Source: Actinomycetota bacterium
Lineage (GTDB): Bacteria > Actinomycetota > Acidimicrobiia > Acidimicrobiales > Ilumatobacteraceae
Direction: 5' to 3'
Assembly (NCBI GenBank): GCA_009702045.1
Contig: WLIV01000021.1
Location: 1 to 58,795, forward strand
DNA: 58,795 nt
In this document: positions 51,271-58,795 of the stretch, piece by piece
Position numbering within the stretch: the stretch's first letter is position 1
Layout: every line of letters begins with the position of its first letter
Notes under the pieces: model-generated
The model's database searches: none
What the model was told of the DNA's origin: nothing
Seen by the model: only the letters and a program-made list of their open reading frames with translations
Made by a program: the position numbers and the translations under genes

Positions 51271-53040
51271 ATGAGTGCAGTTGAGTCACACGGGGCGCTG
51301 AGCGACGCGGTCGCGATCGATCCGATCACGGCCGCCGTCGTGCTGTCGGCGATGGAGACGATCTGTTTCGAGATGGCCACCTATGTGTCGCGCACCGCCA
51401 CCACGCCGATCCTGAATCAGTCGAACGAGCGCAATGCCACCATCCTCACCGGCGACGGGCGCCTCGCAGCGCTGTCCGTCGGCATTCCCCAGTTCATGCT
51501 CTCCTCCACGCTGCCGGTCCGCTTCGCCAGCGAGTTCTTCGACGGCGACCTGCACCCCGGCGATGTCCTCGTGGCCAACGACCCCTACCACGGGGGTGGC
51601 CACCTGCCCGACTTCAACGTGTTCAGCCCCGTCTTCGCCGATACCGGGGAACTCCTGCTGTTCGCCTCGATCCAGTGCCACCACGGCGACACCGGTGGTG
51701 CGATGGCTGGCGGCTACAACGTCTTCGCCAAGGACATCTGGAGCGAGGGCACGCGTTACCCCTTGCTGAAGATCTTTGATGCGGGCCGCGAGCGCCGCGA
51801 CGTGGTGCTCACGATGCGGGCGAACAATCGACTTCCCGGCTTCGTCGGCGACCTGCGCTCCCAGGTCGGCGCCGCGCAACTGGGTGCGTCGCGTCTGCAG
51901 GAGGTCATCGACGGGTTCGGTTCGAAGACGGTGAAGGACGCGATCGAGTGGTCGATCGCCGACGCCGGTCGTCGACTGCGGGCCGAAATCGCGGAGTGGC
52001 CCGACGGCACCTACGAGGCTGACGTGTACGTCGACTCCGACCCGGCGGGCAACGAGGACATCCACATCCACGTCGCAGTCACCGTGGCTGGCGAGCGGCT
52101 GGTGATCGACTTCGAGGGTTCCGACGAACGACCGCACATCTCGGCGTGGTCTACGTTCGGCAACACGCGAGGAAACGCCATCGCGCAGCTGGCCAGCCTC
52201 GTCGACCCGTCGATCCCGAAGAACGAAGGCTTCTTCGACTGCATCGAACTGAAGGTGCCGTTGGGTTGCTGCCTGAACCCGCGCGAGGGCCGGCCAGTGT
52301 CCAGCGGCACCCACCACCCGGGTGTGGAGGTCGGCGATGCGATCGCCATTGCGATGAGCCAGATCATCCCCGACCGCTGCGCGCCGCAGACGTACAAGTT
52401 CGGTAGTCCGAGGCAGATGTGGGGTGACTGCGATCCGCGTACCGGCACGCCGTTCTTCGATCACGGTGGTGAGGTGAGCGCCGGCTGGGTCAACGCGGTG
52501 AAGGGCGTCGACGGCTGGGGAGCGCTGACCGGCTCGCTGGGCAACCTGATCAAGGCCAGCGCCGAGAACAACGAACGCCTCTTCCCGCACGTGCTGCGCG
52601 GGCGCAACTTCCTCACCGACTCCGGAGGCCCCGGCGAGTTCCGCGGCGGATGCGGCAGCCTGTTCGTCAAGGAGGTGCGCACGCCGACCTACGTGAACCA
52701 ATACGTCGTCAATCGCCGCCATCTGCACCCCGGCATCGCCGGTGGGCTGTCCGGTGCCCCCGACCACTGCATGGTCGGCGACGAGGAGGCCGCGCCCACT
52801 GTGGTGAACCACTTGCTCGACACGGGGGAGCAACTCGTCTATCGCTTCGGCGGGGGAGGAGGGTGGGGCAACCCGCTCGACCGTGATCCTGCGGCGGTCC
52901 TCGACGACGTGTGGGACGAATACGTGTCGATCGAGGGTGCCCGGCACGACTACGGGGTAGTGGTCACCGGTGCATTGGCGGACATGTCGCTGGCCATCGA
53001 TGCTGAGGCCACCGAGTCCGAGCGGCGGGCCCGCCGGTGA
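51271..53040 (+). CDS. Hydantoinase B / oxoprolinase-family subunit (HyuB)
   Basis: 589 aa. VLVANDPYHGGGHLPDFNVF, CHHGDTGGAMAGGYN, FEGSDE and FLTDSGGPGEFRGGCGS are family signatures. It works with HyuA in ATP-dependent opening or carboxylation of a carbonyl or cyclic amide (hydantoin, 5-oxoproline, acetone, acetophenone classes). ATG at 51271. Overlaps the HyuA gene by 4 bp. Confidence 0.92.
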   Translation: MSAVESHGALSDAVAIDPITAAVVLSAMETICFEMATYVSRTATTPILNQSNERNATILTGDGRLAALSVGIPQFMLSSTLPVRFASEFFDGDLHPGDVLVANDPYHGGGHLPDFNVFSPVFADTGELLLFASIQCHHGDTGGAMAGGYNVFAKDIWSEGTRYPLLKIFDAGRERRDVVLTMRANNRLPGFVGDLRSQVGAAQLGASRLQEVIDGFGSKTVKDAIEWSIADAGRRLRAEIAEWPDGTYEADVYVDSDPAGNEDIHIHVAVTVAGERLVIDFEGSDERPHISAWSTFGNTRGNAIAQLASLVDPSIPKNEGFFDCIELKVPLGCCLNPREGRPVSSGTHHPGVEVGDAIAIAMSQIIPDRCAPQTYKFGSPRQMWGDCDPRTGTPFFDHGGEVSAGWVNAVKGVDGWGALTGSLGNLIKASAENNERLFPHVLRGRNFLTDSGGPGEFRGGCGSLFVKEVRTPTYVNQYVVNRRHLHPGIAGGLSGAPDHCMVGDEEAAPTVVNHLLDTGEQLVYRFGGGGGWGNPLDRDPAAVLDDVWDEYVSIEGARHDYGVVVTGALADMSLAIDAEATESERRARR

Positions 53041-55079
53041 GCTACCGGATCGGCATCGACGTAGGTGGCACGTTCACCGACTGTGTACTGCTGCGCCCCG
53101 ACGGCACGCTCTCCCTGGAGAAGGCACCGACGACGCCCGGCGATCAGAGCGAGGGTGTGCTCATTGGGTTGCGCCAACTAGCCGATGGCGAGGGCCTGGC
53201 GGTCGAGCAGCTGCTCGCACGCACACGCACGATCGTCCACGGGACGACGACCGGCGACAACACGATGATCGAGATGAGCGGCGCACCGACAGGGCTGCTC
53301 GTCACCGAGGGCTTCCGCGACGAAATCGAGATGCGGAGGTGCTACAAGGAGGACATCTGGGACCCGGCGCTCCCGCCGCCGCCGCCCATTGCCCGCCGCC
53401 GCGTGCGGCTGGAGATTCCGGAGCGGCTCACCGCCGAGGGTGAGGTGCTCGTCGAACTCGACGAAGCGGCGGTGCGCCGGGCCGCAGCGCGCCTGCGCGC
53501 CTTCGGCGTGACCTCGATTGCCATCTGTTTTCTGTACTCGTACCTCGACCCCGCCCATGAGCTGAGGGCGCGCGAACTCGTGCTCGAGGAGTACCCCGAC
53601 GTCGAGATGGTGTCGCTGTCGCACGAGGTGCTGCCCAAGCCACCCGAATTCGAACGCACGTCGACCACGTTGGTCAACGCCTATGTCGGCCCGCCGATCG
53701 CTCGCTACCTGACGCGACTCACGAAGCGCTTGGCGGAGGCCGGTTACGCCCATGAACTGCTCGTCGCTACCTCGGCAGGTGGGGTTGCCACTGCCGAGCA
53801 TGCTGCCCGCAGGGCCGTCACCACCATCGGCTCGGGTCCCACCGGTGGCGTGTCGGCCGCGGCCCGCGCCGCTGCTGCCGCTGGCCTCGGCGACGTGGTC
53901 AGTGTCGACATGGGCGGAACCAGCTACGACGTGTGCCTCATCCGTGACGGCCGCCCCGACGTCAAGATGGACTGGAATTGGCGGCACCGTTATTGCATCG
54001 GCACCCCGATGGTCGACATCCCGTCGGTCGGTGCTGGCGGCGGCTCGATCGCTTGGGAGGAGGGCGGCGTGCTCCGCGTCGGCCCGCAGTCGGCCGGCAG
54101 CCAGCCGGGCCCGGTGTGCTACGGGCGTGGCGGCTCGCGGCCCACGGTCACCGACGCCAACCTTGTGCTCGGCCGCCTCGATCCGGCCGGCTTTGCCGGT
54201 GGTCGCATGGAGCTCGATCTCGCAGCCGCACGCGCTGCGCTGGCCGCGCTCGGTCGGCGGATCGGTCTCGACGCCGAGGCGACCGCCGCAGCGACCCTCC
54301 GTCTGGTGGACGCGAACATGACCGACGCCGTGCGCCGGGTGCTGTCCTTGGCCGGGGTGGATCCGCGGCGGCTCGACCTGGTGGCCTTCGGGGGCATGGG
54401 TGCGGTGCACGCTTCCACCCAGGCGCGGGCGCTGGGCATGCGCCGTGTCCTGGTACCGGCCGGCGCGGCGGGGCTGTCGGCCCGGGGCCTGCTCACCGCC
54501 CACCACGTGATCGACGAGTCGCGGGCCTACATCAGGCCGTGGCAGCAGGCCGACCTGACGGTCCTCGCCGAGCTCGCCGCTGAGCTGGAGTCGGTGGCCC
54601 GCGCCGAGCTGGCCATTGCCGGTGTGCCCGGCGATCGCATCGACCTTGAGTGGTCGATGCTGCTGGTGTACCCAGGGCAGACCTTCGACACCGCAATCCC
54701 GGTGGCCTCGCCGACCGATCTCGCCGCTGCCGTCGCCGAATTCCACCGGCGCAACGAGGCGGCCCGTCTCATCGAGGCCCGGTCGCAGGAACCCGTCGTC
54801 CGCGGCATCCGGCTCACCGCGGTCGGGCGTGTCGACCAGCCGGCGCCCGTCGTGCTGCCGGAGGGAGCGTCACCGGCACCGGTGGCACGACGCGATATGT
54901 GGATCGCCGACGCTTGGCAGCCAGCGACCCCCGTCTATCGGCTGTCCGATGTCGGCCGTGGTGCCGCGATCGTCGGCCCTGCCGCGCTGAGCGGTCCGTT
55001 CACGACCGTCATCTTGCACCCCGGCGACATCGCGGTACCCACGCCCACCGGTGATCTGCTCGTCGAACTGGGGCATTAA
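53037..55079 (+). CDS. Hydantoinase A / oxoprolinase-family subunit (HyuA)
   Basis: 680 aa, ASKHA-type ATPase domain: RIGIDVGGTFTDCVLLRPDG (phosphate-1), TTIGSGPTGGVSAAARAAAA, VDMGGTSYDVCLI and FGGMGAVHAS. GTG at 53037 overlaps HyuB. Together they may carboxylate a keto or acyl side product; no third (acetone carboxylase gamma) subunit is present, which favours the hydantoinase/oxoprolinase type. Confidence 0.92.
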   Translation: MSYRIGIDVGGTFTDCVLLRPDGTLSLEKAPTTPGDQSEGVLIGLRQLADGEGLAVEQLLARTRTIVHGTTTGDNTMIEMSGAPTGLLVTEGFRDEIEMRRCYKEDIWDPALPPPPPIARRRVRLEIPERLTAEGEVLVELDEAAVRRAAARLRAFGVTSIAICFLYSYLDPAHELRARELVLEEYPDVEMVSLSHEVLPKPPEFERTSTTLVNAYVGPPIARYLTRLTKRLAEAGYAHELLVATSAGGVATAEHAARRAVTTIGSGPTGGVSAAARAAAAAGLGDVVSVDMGGTSYDVCLIRDGRPDVKMDWNWRHRYCIGTPMVDIPSVGAGGGSIAWEEGGVLRVGPQSAGSQPGPVCYGRGGSRPTVTDANLVLGRLDPAGFAGGRMELDLAAARAALAALGRRIGLDAEATAAATLRLVDANMTDAVRRVLSLAGVDPRRLDLVAFGGMGAVHASTQARALGMRRVLVPAGAAGLSARGLLTAHHVIDESRAYIRPWQQADLTVLAELAAELESVARAELAIAGVPGDRIDLEWSMLLVYPGQTFDTAIPVASPTDLAAAVAEFHRRNEAARLIEARSQEPVVRGIRLTAVGRVDQPAPVVLPEGASPAPVARRDMWIADAWQPATPVYRLSDVGRGAAIVGPAALSGPFTTVILHPGDIAVPTPTGDLLVELGH

Positions 55080-55097
55080 ACCGGGCGTCGGTCGACG

Positions 55098-56726
55098 TCA
55101 TGCCTCGCGGGCCAAGCGGGCCTCGACCAGCGCCACGAGGTCGTCATCGCGCACCTTGGTAGCGCTGGCGGTCATGGGAATCTCACCGTCGGCGAAGAAC
55201 ACGACCCGTTTGGGCACCTTGTAGGCGGCCACACGCCCCTGCAGGAAGGAACGGATGTCGTCGGCATTCGCCACCGCCCCGTCCTTGAGCGTGATGCAGG
55301 CGACGACGATTTGGTCGAGCCGAGGATCGGGTATCCCGACGATGCGGGCCAGCTTCACCGGCGGGCAGGCCCGTAGTTCCACCTCCAACTCAGCCGGCGA
55401 CACGTTGGCGCCACCGGTCTTGATCATCTCGGTGCGGCGGCCGGAGAAGTGCACGTACCCCTCGGCGTCGACGTGACCGGTGTCGCCCGTGTGGAAGAAC
55501 CCATCGGCGTCGAAGCACTCCTCGGGCGTCCGGCCGAGATAACGGCGCATCAGGGTGGGGCCAGACAGCGTCAGCTCGCCCTCTTCGCCAACCCCCAACT
55601 CGCGGCCGGTCTCGGGGTCGACGACCCGTAGCCGGTTGCCGGGGAGCAGGCGGCCGATGCTCTGCTTGGTGACCTCGCGTGGGGTGTCGGATGGGTGCGC
55701 GGCGAAGAATGCGCACGTCTCGGACAATCCGTATCCGACCGGCATCACCCAGCCGGGGTCGCCGTGCACGCTCGGGTGGCGGGCGAACGCCGATTTCCCG
55801 TACACGCACCGCAATGCGGAAAGGTCGCTGAGTGCCCAGTCCGGGTGCTCCGCGAGCGCGCCCGTCTGGTGCGGCAGGGTGTACGGCTCGGTCACGCGCT
55901 CGCGGCTGAGCAGGCGCAGCGCCTCGCCGGGTTCGAAGGTCTCCTGCATCACCCAACAACCCCCGGTGGCGAGGGTGGAGCCCATCGCCGAGTTGAGCCC
56001 CGCCGTCCAGAACAACGGCAAGGCCGTCCACATCCGCGTGTTCTCGTGGCGTCCGAAGATCCGCGCCTGGACCCAGAACTGAAGCGTGGGCGAGCGGTGG
56101 TGGTGCAGCATCGCTTTGGGGGTGCTGGTCGTCCCCGAACTGAAGATCACGAGGGCGTCGTCATCGGGGGTGACCGCGCCCGCCCGCTCGCTCACCAGCA
56201 CCGGCGACACGGCGTCGCCACCCGCGAGGAACCGCTCCCATCCGTCGTCGCCGTCGCACACGACCACCCGCCGCAGACCGGGCAGCGACGGAGCGAGCGC
56301 GCTGAAGTCGTCGGCGAAGTGTCGGTTCAGGAGACGTTCCTGGGTGAGCACCACCGACACGTGGGCGGTGGTCACCATGTGGGCGAGTTCGGATGCCGAG
56401 GCGAATGTCGACATCGGCACCACGACCGCGCCGGCGAGTGCCGCACCGAACAGTGCAGCGACCGCTTCGGGACGGTTGCCCATGACGATCCCGACGGACG
56501 TGCCCCGTTCGACACCGTCGGCGATCAGGGCTCGGGCCACGCGGTAGGCCTGGTCGTGCAGGTCGGCGTAACTCCAGCGGACGGTGGCGCCGTCGCGCAG
56601 TGGGTCGTCGAACACCAGCGCCTCGCGGTTGGCGAAACGCGCGGTGATCTCGTCGAGGAACCCTCCCATCGTGAGCGCGCCGATTCCGGTGGCACTGTCG
56701 AGCGGGGGACCCTCGAACGTCGTCAC
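55098..56726 (-). CDS. Acyl-CoA ligase (AMP-forming)
   Basis: 542-aa ANL ligase: IFSSGTTSTPKAMLHHHRSP, YGLSETCAFF, FFHTGDTGHVDAEGYVHFSG and the C-terminal MTASATKVRDD, where SGK is replaced by SATK; the Lys is retained. GTG at 56726 with GGGAG upstream. Follows the aldolase gene by 41 bp, so it falls under operator site 10. Confidence 0.88.
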   Translation of the reverse strand: MTTFEGPPLDSATGIGALTMGGFLDEITARFANREALVFDDPLRDGATVRWSYADLHDQAYRVARALIADGVERGTSVGIVMGNRPEAVAALFGAALAGAVVVPMSTFASASELAHMVTTAHVSVVLTQERLLNRHFADDFSALAPSLPGLRRVVVCDGDDGWERFLAGGDAVSPVLVSERAGAVTPDDDALVIFSSGTTSTPKAMLHHHRSPTLQFWVQARIFGRHENTRMWTALPLFWTAGLNSAMGSTLATGGCWVMQETFEPGEALRLLSRERVTEPYTLPHQTGALAEHPDWALSDLSALRCVYGKSAFARHPSVHGDPGWVMPVGYGLSETCAFFAAHPSDTPREVTKQSIGRLLPGNRLRVVDPETGRELGVGEEGELTLSGPTLMRRYLGRTPEECFDADGFFHTGDTGHVDAEGYVHFSGRRTEMIKTGGANVSPAELEVELRACPPVKLARIVGIPDPRLDQIVVACITLKDGAVANADDIRSFLQGRVAAYKVPKRVVFFADGEIPMTASATKVRDDDLVALVEARLAREA

Positions 56727-56767
56727 GACCAGCACGCTCCCGGGCAGCTGACGTCGGACACCTTGGC

Positions 56768-57913
56768 TCAGCTCCTGCCGAGGATCATCGTACCGCTGCT
56801 GCAGAACCAGCCGCCGGTGCCGCTCACACATGCAATTTCAGCGTCGGGCACCTGGCGGTCGCCGGCCTCGCCGCGCAGTTGCTTGGCGGCCTCGACCAAC
56901 AGGAACAGACCGCGCTGACCGGGGTGACACGCTGAGAGGCCGCCGCCGTCGGTGTTGGTGGGCAGTGCCCCGCCGACACGCAGCTTGCCGTCCTCCACGA
57001 ACGAACCGCCTTCGCCCTTGGCGCAGAAGCCGAGGTCTTCCAGCGTGATCAGCAGCATGTAGGTGAACGCGTCGTACAACTCGCATACGTCGACATCGGC
57101 GGGTGTGATGCCCGCGCGCTGGAACGCGAGGCGTCCCGAGTCCTGCGCAGGGCCGGTGGTGAAGTCGGCCCATTGCGCCATGTTGATGTGCGAGATGCCC
57201 TCGCCGCTGCCGAGGATCCACACGGGCTTGCCTGGCAGATCGGCCACGCGGTCTTCGGCAACGAGGATGATCGCTGCCGCGCCGTCGCTGCGGATGCAGC
57301 ACTGCAGTTTGGTGAACGGGTCGGCGATCATCGGGCCGTCGAGCACGTCGGCGATCGTGATCGGGTCGCGCACAAAGGCCTCGGGATTCAGCGCCGCGTT
57401 GTAGCGCGTGCTGACGGAGATCTCGGCCAGTTGCTCGATGGTGGTGCCGTACTCGTGCATGTGGCGGCGGGCGGCCATCGCGTACTTGGAGATGAGCGTG
57501 TGCCCGTACGGGGCCTCCCACTGCATCGGGCCGCGAGCGCCCCAATCGAGGTTGGCCGTGCGCAGACCCTTGCGCAGGTCGGCGCGGGCGGTGCTGCCGT
57601 AGGCGAGCAGCACCACGTCGGCGTGGCCGGCGCTGATCGCATCGGCGGCGTGGGCGGCCATCACTTCCCACGACGAGCCACCGACGGCGGTGCTGTCGAT
57701 CCAGGTGGGGTGGATGCCCATGTACTCGGCCACGTCGACCGGAGCCATGGTGCCGAGGCCGGTGGAGGCGAAACCGTCGATCTGCTCGGGCTTGAGGCCG
57801 GCGTCGCCGAGCGCGCGACGGCTGGCCTGGGCCATCAGGGCATACGGCGTCTGGTTGTCGACCTTGCCGACCTCCGACAGAGCAACACCTGCGATCGCAA
57901 CACGACGACCCAT
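56768..57913 (-). CDS. SCP-2-thiolase-fold aldolase, Ltp2-like
   Basis: 381 aa, thiolase fold of the lipid-transfer branch. The nucleophilic Cys is gone: the loop reads STAVGGSSWE with Val78 where ENACASG has Cys. This loss is the hallmark of Ltp2-type retro-aldolases that remove propionyl-CoA from steroid side chains; YDAFTYMLLITLEDLGFC and GGGLSACHPGQRG complete the site. Start at ATG 57913 (GGAGGT, 8-nt spacing) rather than 57934. Ltp2 enzymes need a DUF35 partner; that at 39559 is the candidate. Confidence 0.82.
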   Translation of the reverse strand: MGRRVAIAGVALSEVGKVDNQTPYALMAQASRRALGDAGLKPEQIDGFASTGLGTMAPVDVAEYMGIHPTWIDSTAVGGSSWEVMAAHAADAISAGHADVVLLAYGSTARADLRKGLRTANLDWGARGPMQWEAPYGHTLISKYAMAARRHMHEYGTTIEQLAEISVSTRYNAALNPEAFVRDPITIADVLDGPMIADPFTKLQCCIRSDGAAAIILVAEDRVADLPGKPVWILGSGEGISHINMAQWADFTTGPAQDSGRLAFQRAGITPADVDVCELYDAFTYMLLITLEDLGFCAKGEGGSFVEDGKLRVGGALPTNTDGGGLSACHPGQRGLFLLVEAAKQLRGEAGDRQVPDAEIACVSGTGGWFCSSGTMILGRS

Positions 57914-57955
57914 CTTCTCGACCTCCAACGTCATTGGACCGACTGATACCGTAAC

Positions 57956-57969
57956 TGACACTGGTGTCA
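57956..57969. promoter_or_regulatory. Inverted-repeat operator site 10 (perfect palindrome)
   Basis: TGACACTGGTGTCA, a consensus match whose two half-sites (TGACAC/GTGTCA) are fully symmetrical, between the divergent aldolase operon (57913) and SDR (58006). Confidence 0.9.
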
Positions 57970-58005
57970 CCGACCTATCCGGTGGCTCGCTCGAAGGGGA
58001 ACACA

Positions 58006-58770
58006 ATGGGGAATCGTCTGGCTGGTCGGGTTGCGCTCGTGTCGGGGTCCACCCGCGGTATTGGGCGCACCATCGCCGAAACCTTTGCTGCCGAAGGCGC
58101 GAAGGTGGCCGTCACCGGTCGCACGGTGGAGAAGGGCCAGAAGGTCGTCGACAAGATCCGCGAGGCAGGCGGCGAGGCCGAGTTCTTCCCACTCGATGTC
58201 ACCAACGAGCAGAGCGTGCACGACACGATCGAGGCCGTGGTCGCCCGCTTCGGTTCGCTCACCACGCTGATCAACAACGCGGCGCCCACCACCGAGGTGT
58301 CCACCACGGTGAAGCCGTTGCACGAGTACACCACCGAGGAGTGGAACGGCATCATCACCAGCGCGCTCACGGGCAACGTGTTCTGGGCGTCGAAGTACGC
58401 ATGGCCGCACCTCGTCGCCGCTGGCACCGCCACGATCGTCAACATCTCGTCGGGTCAGTCGCTGCGCGGCTTCACCGGCTTCGGCGCGTATGGCGCGGCG
58501 AAGGGCGCGATGAACAGCGTCACCCGCACGTTGGCCGTCGAGGGCGCGCCGCACGGCATCCGCTGCAACGGCATCATCGTCGGCCGCGTCGTCGCCGGAC
58601 GTGGCGACTCGGGTGTGGGCATGTCGAAGGCCTCGAACAGCATCGGCAACCCCGGTCAGATTGCGGCGACCGCGCTGTTCCTCTCGTCGGACGAGTCGTC
58701 GTTCATCAACGGCGACCTGATCACCGCCGATGGTGGCGTCACGATCAACGGGGATCTGCTGATCGGCTGA
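58006..58770 (+). CDS. SDR oxidoreductase
   Basis: 254-aa SDR: LVSGSTRGIGRTIAETFAA, NNAAPTTE, SSGQSLRGFTGFGAYGAAKG (Ser, Tyr, Lys). ATG at 58006 after GAAGGGGA; the longer start at 57964 would include the operator. Under the same operator as the aldolase. Oxidises a hydroxyl group on an unknown intermediate. Confidence 0.87.
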   Translation: MGNRLAGRVALVSGSTRGIGRTIAETFAAEGAKVAVTGRTVEKGQKVVDKIREAGGEAEFFPLDVTNEQSVHDTIEAVVARFGSLTTLINNAAPTTEVSTTVKPLHEYTTEEWNGIITSALTGNVFWASKYAWPHLVAAGTATIVNISSGQSLRGFTGFGAYGAAKGAMNSVTRTLAVEGAPHGIRCNGIIVGRVVAGRGDSGVGMSKASNSIGNPGQIAATALFLSSDESSFINGDLITADGGVTINGDLLIG

Positions 58771-58795
58771 GACCCGCTCGGGGAACCTTGTCACA

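Noticed and set aside
51286-54746. Long bottom-strand frames (553 and 522 codons)
   Set aside because: Antisense to HyuB and HyuA, which carry the family motifs; no ribosome site or recognisable domain.
10816-57913. Assigning cholesterol or bile acid as the substrate
   Set aside because: KshA-like, Ltp2-like and paired FadE genes point to steroid-like acids, but no KstD, HsaA-D or cholesterol oxidase gene is in the window to confirm it.
58771-58795. TTGTCACA at the window end as part of another operator
   Set aside because: Only a half-site is visible before the sequence ends; it cannot be judged.

Overview
This 58.8 kb window comes from a high-GC actinobacterium. GTG starts are common, genes are packed in ATGA/GTGA stop-start overlaps, and there are two LLM-class (F420-type) oxidoreductases and many FadE, FadD and SDR paralogues. 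The gene mix fits an environmental acidimicrobial lineage such as Ilumatobacter relatives, but this placement is inference; only 'actinobacterium' is well supported. I saw no rRNA, tRNA, CRISPR array, transposase or phage gene.

Layout. 1-1999: 3' end of a giant surface protein built of ~100-residue Ig-like repeats. 2027-2749: a NicO-type metal transporter whose true N-terminus lacks an ATG, GTG or TTG start. 2746-41925: a dense catabolic island for CoA-activated, probably polycyclic or isoprenoid (steroid-like) acids. It holds acyl-CoA ligases, six acyl-CoA dehydrogenases of which two neighbouring pairs look like heteromers, enoyl-CoA hydratases, MaoC-fold proteins, thiolases, a thiolase/pseudo-HMG-CoA-synthase/DUF35 module, a KshA-like Rieske oxygenase, many SDRs, VOC proteins, two MFS exporters, tandem thioesterases and one TetR repressor. 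41929-46737: an intrusion with a lipoprotein, a decayed I36/beta-gamma-crystallin-like secreted protein and a MacAB-like ABC operon, with thiolase debris at both edges. 46752-55079: LLM oxidoreductase, FAS1-like dehydratase, acyl-CoA ligase, SDR and HyuB/HyuA hydantoinase-family subunits. 55098-58770: acyl-CoA ligase and Ltp2-like aldolase, divergent from an SDR.

Main result. Ten copies of a 14-bp inverted repeat, TGACRNNNNYGTCA (eight exact, two with one mismatch), sit in promoter regions: 8969, 9701, 12159, 16708, 17618, 20031, 30341, 33722, 39530 and 57956. One lies 8 bp from the start of the only TetR gene (19349-20023). Together they would control about 30 genes, including a ten-gene run of about 9.3 kb (30301 back to 20963). 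I infer that this TetR autoregulates and represses the whole island, presumably released by an acyl-CoA intermediate. As I recall them, the KstR and KstR2 consensus sequences differ from this motif.

How the genes could work together. Ligases (3994, 32154, 48959, 55098) form CoA thioesters. Acyl-CoA dehydrogenases desaturate, enoyl-CoA hydratases and MaoC proteins hydrate, MFE-2-type SDRs oxidise, and thiolases or the aldolase cleave. The Rieske oxygenase, amidohydrolase, VOC and LLM proteins would act on ring or side-chain intermediates. Thioesterases and MFS pumps may relieve CoA trapping or export intermediates. The substrate cannot be fixed from sequence alone.
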